Assembly (NCBI RefSeq): GCF_014235845.1
Contig: NZ_JACJUQ010000002.1
Coordinates: 1-64,000 of the forward strand
Length of the DNA: 64,000 bases
Reading direction: 5' to 3'
Source: Pontivivens nitratireducens
GTDB lineage: Bacteria > Pseudomonadota > Alphaproteobacteria > Rhodobacterales > Rhodobacteraceae
A program made the position numbers and the translations under genes. Below are positions 62,017 to 64,000 of this stretch, piece after piece. The notes under the pieces are model-generated. The model saw nothing but the letters and a program-made list of their open reading frames with translations. It ran no database searches and was not told the DNA's origin. The stretch's first letter is position 1. Every line of letters begins with the position of its first letter.

Positions 62017-64000
62017 ATGATGAGCTTTGGCGCAATCGGATTCGTGACGCCCGCGTTGCTGGCGGCTCTGCTCGCCCTGCCGGTGCTGTGGTGGTTGCTG
62101 CGGGCGACACCGCCCGCGCCGATGCGTCGGGCGTTTCCCGGCATCTCGCTGCTGTTCGGGCTGAAGGATACGGAGCGGACACCCGCGCGCACGCCGTGGT
62201 GGCTGCTGGCGTTGCGCATGGCGGTTCTGGCGCTGGCCATATTGGGGCTGGCCGGGCCGCTGCTGAACCCCGCCCCCGCACCGGAGCGGGCGGACGGGCC
62301 GTTGCTGATCGTGATGGATGGCGGCTGTGCCAGCGCCCCGGATTGGAGCGCCCGGCAGGGCGAGGTTCGCCAGATCCTGGATCGCGCGGATCGTGCCGGT
62401 CGGGCGGTGCACCTGGTCTCCCTCTCCGATGCCGCGCCTGATCTGGCACCTAGGGCCGCTGCGGATTGGGCCGGTGTCCTCGACACCATGCGGCCTGCGG
62501 GCTGGGCCCCGGACCGCGCGGCCTTCGCTGCGCGGCTGGATGAGATGGGCGATATCGGCGCAAGCATCTGGATCAGCGACGGTTTGGGTGAGGCGGACAA
62601 TCTGGTCGAGGCCCTCTCCGCTCGTGGCCCGGTGGAGGTTGTCCTGCCGGAGGATGTGGCGTTGGCGCTGGCCCCTGCGATGTTCGAGGACGGTCAATTG
62701 GTGACGCATATCCTGCGGGCCCCCGGTGCCCCCGCACAGGAGGTATCCGTTCAGGTGATCGGAACCGATGCAGCGGGTATCGAGCGTGTGCTGGATCAGG
62801 TCGGGCAGATTCTGGCGCCGGGGGATGAGGTAACGCGCGTGGCGATAGACCTGCCGCTGGAACTGCGCAACCGCGTCAGCAGGCTGACGCTTTCTGCGCC
62901 TTACAAATCCGCGGGGGCGACCGTCCTGACGGATGACGCGTTGCAGCGCCGCCGCATCGCCCTCGTCGCGGGGGGGCGCAGCGGTGAGGCGCAATCGCTG
63001 ACGGCTCCACTGCATTATCTGCGCACCGCGCTCCAGCCTGTGGCCGAACTTGTCGAGCCACCCCTGGCCGAGGTGCTGGATGCGAGCCCCGATATCGTGA
63101 TGCTGGCCGATGTGGCGAACTTCTCGGAGGAGGAGAGGTCAGGTCTGGAGGATTGGGTGCGTGAGGGCGGTCTGCTGGTCCGCTTCGCCGGACCCCGCAT
63201 GGCGGCCAGTGCCACCGGACAAATGGTCAGGGACAGCCTTCTGCCCGTGCGTCTGCGCGAGGGGGGCCGGTCGCTGGGCGGTGCGATGTCATGGGGCGAC
63301 CCCAAGCGGTTGCGGCCCTTTCCGCAGGGCACCCTGTTCGATGGTCTGGATTTGCCCGAGGATGTGGACGTCGTTTCACAGGTCATGGCGCAGCCCGATC
63401 CCGATCTGGCGGATCGCACGCTGGTGGCGCTGGAGGACGGCACCCCTCTGGTCACCGCCCGGGATGAGGGACGCGGCCGGGTGATCCTGTTCCACGTGAC
63501 GGCGACACCGCGCTGGTCCAGCCTGCCTTTGTCAGGTCTGTTTCTGCAGATGCTCGACCGGATCGCACGGGTTGCCCAATCCGGGGAGCGGGGCGAGGCC
63601 GCACTCGAAGGTGCGATCTGGACCCCTGAACGGGTTCTCGACGGCATGGGGGAGGTCACGGACGCCGACCGGATCGCAGGCGTTGCAGGTGCCAGGTTGG
63701 CGCAGGCGCCGGGGCCGGACGCGCCGCCGGGGCTGTACCGCGCCGGTGTGCGGGGGCATGCCTATAACGTCATGCGCGATGCGACAGCGCTGCAGCGTCT
63801 GGACTTGCCTGCGGGCACCGCGACGCGCGGCTATACCGTTCGGGCGGAGCGGGACCTGACGGGCCTGTTCCTGAGCGGGGCGATGTTGGCACTGATGCTG
63901 GATATTCTGGCGACGCTGGCGCTGGGCGGGCGGCTGCGACCGGCGGCGCGGGCGGGTCTTGGCGGGTTGGCCCTTCTGTTCGTGATGGGTGCGCAGGATG
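62017..64000 (+). CDS. BatA-like N-terminal membrane / DUF4159-type protein (3' end beyond window)
   Basis: Open from ATG 62017 to the window end (661 codons, no stop). The N-terminus SFGAIGFVTPALLAALLALP with a second membrane segment (about 63-80, LRMAVLALAILGLAGPLL) is the BatA/aerotolerance-regulator type. A vWA-like or glutamine-amidotransferase-like middle part follows (LLIVMDGGCASAPDW, DIVMLADVANFSEEERSGLE, VREGGLLVRFAGP), then another membrane segment near 613-632. In Rhodobacterales a DUF4159 domain usually follows; it would lie past the window. Part of the MoxR-DUF58 operon, starting 1 base after the DUF58 stop. A second ATG at 62020 is equally possible. Confidence 0.85.
   Translation, partial: MMSFGAIGFVTPALLAALLALPVLWWLLRATPPAPMRRAFPGISLLFGLKDTERTPARTPWWLLALRMAVLALAILGLAGPLLNPAPAPERADGPLLIVMDGGCASAPDWSARQGEVRQILDRADRAGRAVHLVSLSDAAPDLAPRAAADWAGVLDTMRPAGWAPDRAAFAARLDEMGDIGASIWISDGLGEADNLVEALSARGPVEVVLPEDVALALAPAMFEDGQLVTHILRAPGAPAQEVSVQVIGTDAAGIERVLDQVGQILAPGDEVTRVAIDLPLELRNRVSRLTLSAPYKSAGATVLTDDALQRRRIALVAGGRSGEAQSLTAPLHYLRTALQPVAELVEPPLAEVLDASPDIVMLADVANFSEEERSGLEDWVREGGLLVRFAGPRMAASATGQMVRDSLLPVRLREGGRSLGGAMSWGDPKRLRPFPQGTLFDGLDLPEDVDVVSQVMAQPDPDLADRTLVALEDGTPLVTARDEGRGRVILFHVTATPRWSSLPLSGLFLQMLDRIARVAQSGERGEAALEGAIWTPERVLDGMGEVTDADRIAGVAGARLAQAPGPDAPPGLYRAGVRGHAYNVMRDATALQRLDLPAGTATRGYTVRAERDLTGLFLSGAMLALMLDILATLALGGRLRPAARAGLGGLALLFVMGAQD

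Overview
The window reads as chromosome of a high-GC alphaproteobacterium of the Rhodobacterales (Rhodobacteraceae/Roseobacter-like). The evidence is a 5S rRNA end followed by tRNA-fMet, tail genes of the Rhodobacter gene-transfer-agent (GTA) type, an mraZ leader laid out like the Rhodobacter UpsM leader, and family-typical orders such as gpmI-envC-ctpA-rppH and putR/putA. Calls come from reading motifs in the translated sequence; no database search was run.

Layout. 1-217: end of an rRNA operon (5S, tRNA-fMet, terminator). 394-3342: a UvrD/helicase-IV-like helicase with a nuclease-like insertion and C-terminal zinc ribbons. 3519-12674 (minus): a prophage remnant with only the distal tail (gp12-gp15-like genes, DUF2793 protein) and a lysis module (holin-like protein, M15 endolysin, overlapping Rz/Rz1 spanins). 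It begins abruptly after a ParB-like gene whose methyltransferase half is missing. 13156-20437 (minus): a probable four-gene operon of a single-chain Type ISP restriction-modification enzyme, a Cys-rich exported protein, an exonuclease-BRCT protein and a TolA-C-like exported protein. 20555-22645: a RES/Xre toxin-antitoxin pair with its own promoter, a phage-type gene and the tail end of a cytosine methyltransferase. I see no integrase, so about 3.4-22.65 kb looks like an immobile, internally deleted island that still carries defence genes.

22.7-30.4 kb: a tricarboxylate-type uptake locus. A TctDE two-component system with a periplasmic binding protein diverges from tctCBA plus an AtuA-like/DUF4387 pair; a tandem 11-mer in front of tctC is a likely TctD site. 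30.5-36 kb (minus): a DEAD-box RNA helicase, cueR-copA with a near-consensus CueR promoter, and putR, which is divergent from putA (36.2-39.7 kb). RNase P RNA follows at about 39.8-40.2 kb.

40.37-49.98 kb: the division/cell-wall (dcw) cluster mraZ-rsmH-ftsL-ftsI-murE-murF-mraY-murD. It is preceded by a promoter carrying three TCCCA MraZ boxes and a structured leader of about 205 nt that ends in a terminator-like hairpin (UpsM-like). After murD comes a Do-type protease, not ftsW-murG-murC.

51.6-64 kb: an RTX-repeat protein, an adrenodoxin-type ferredoxin, purD, gpmI-envC-like-ctpA-rppH, a lipoprotein, a DUF1285 protein, and a MoxR-DUF58-BatA-like operon cut by the window end. A short intergenic motif (GGCGGGGATATTTGG followed by GAAAGTG) recurs around putA, dcw and purD/gpmI.
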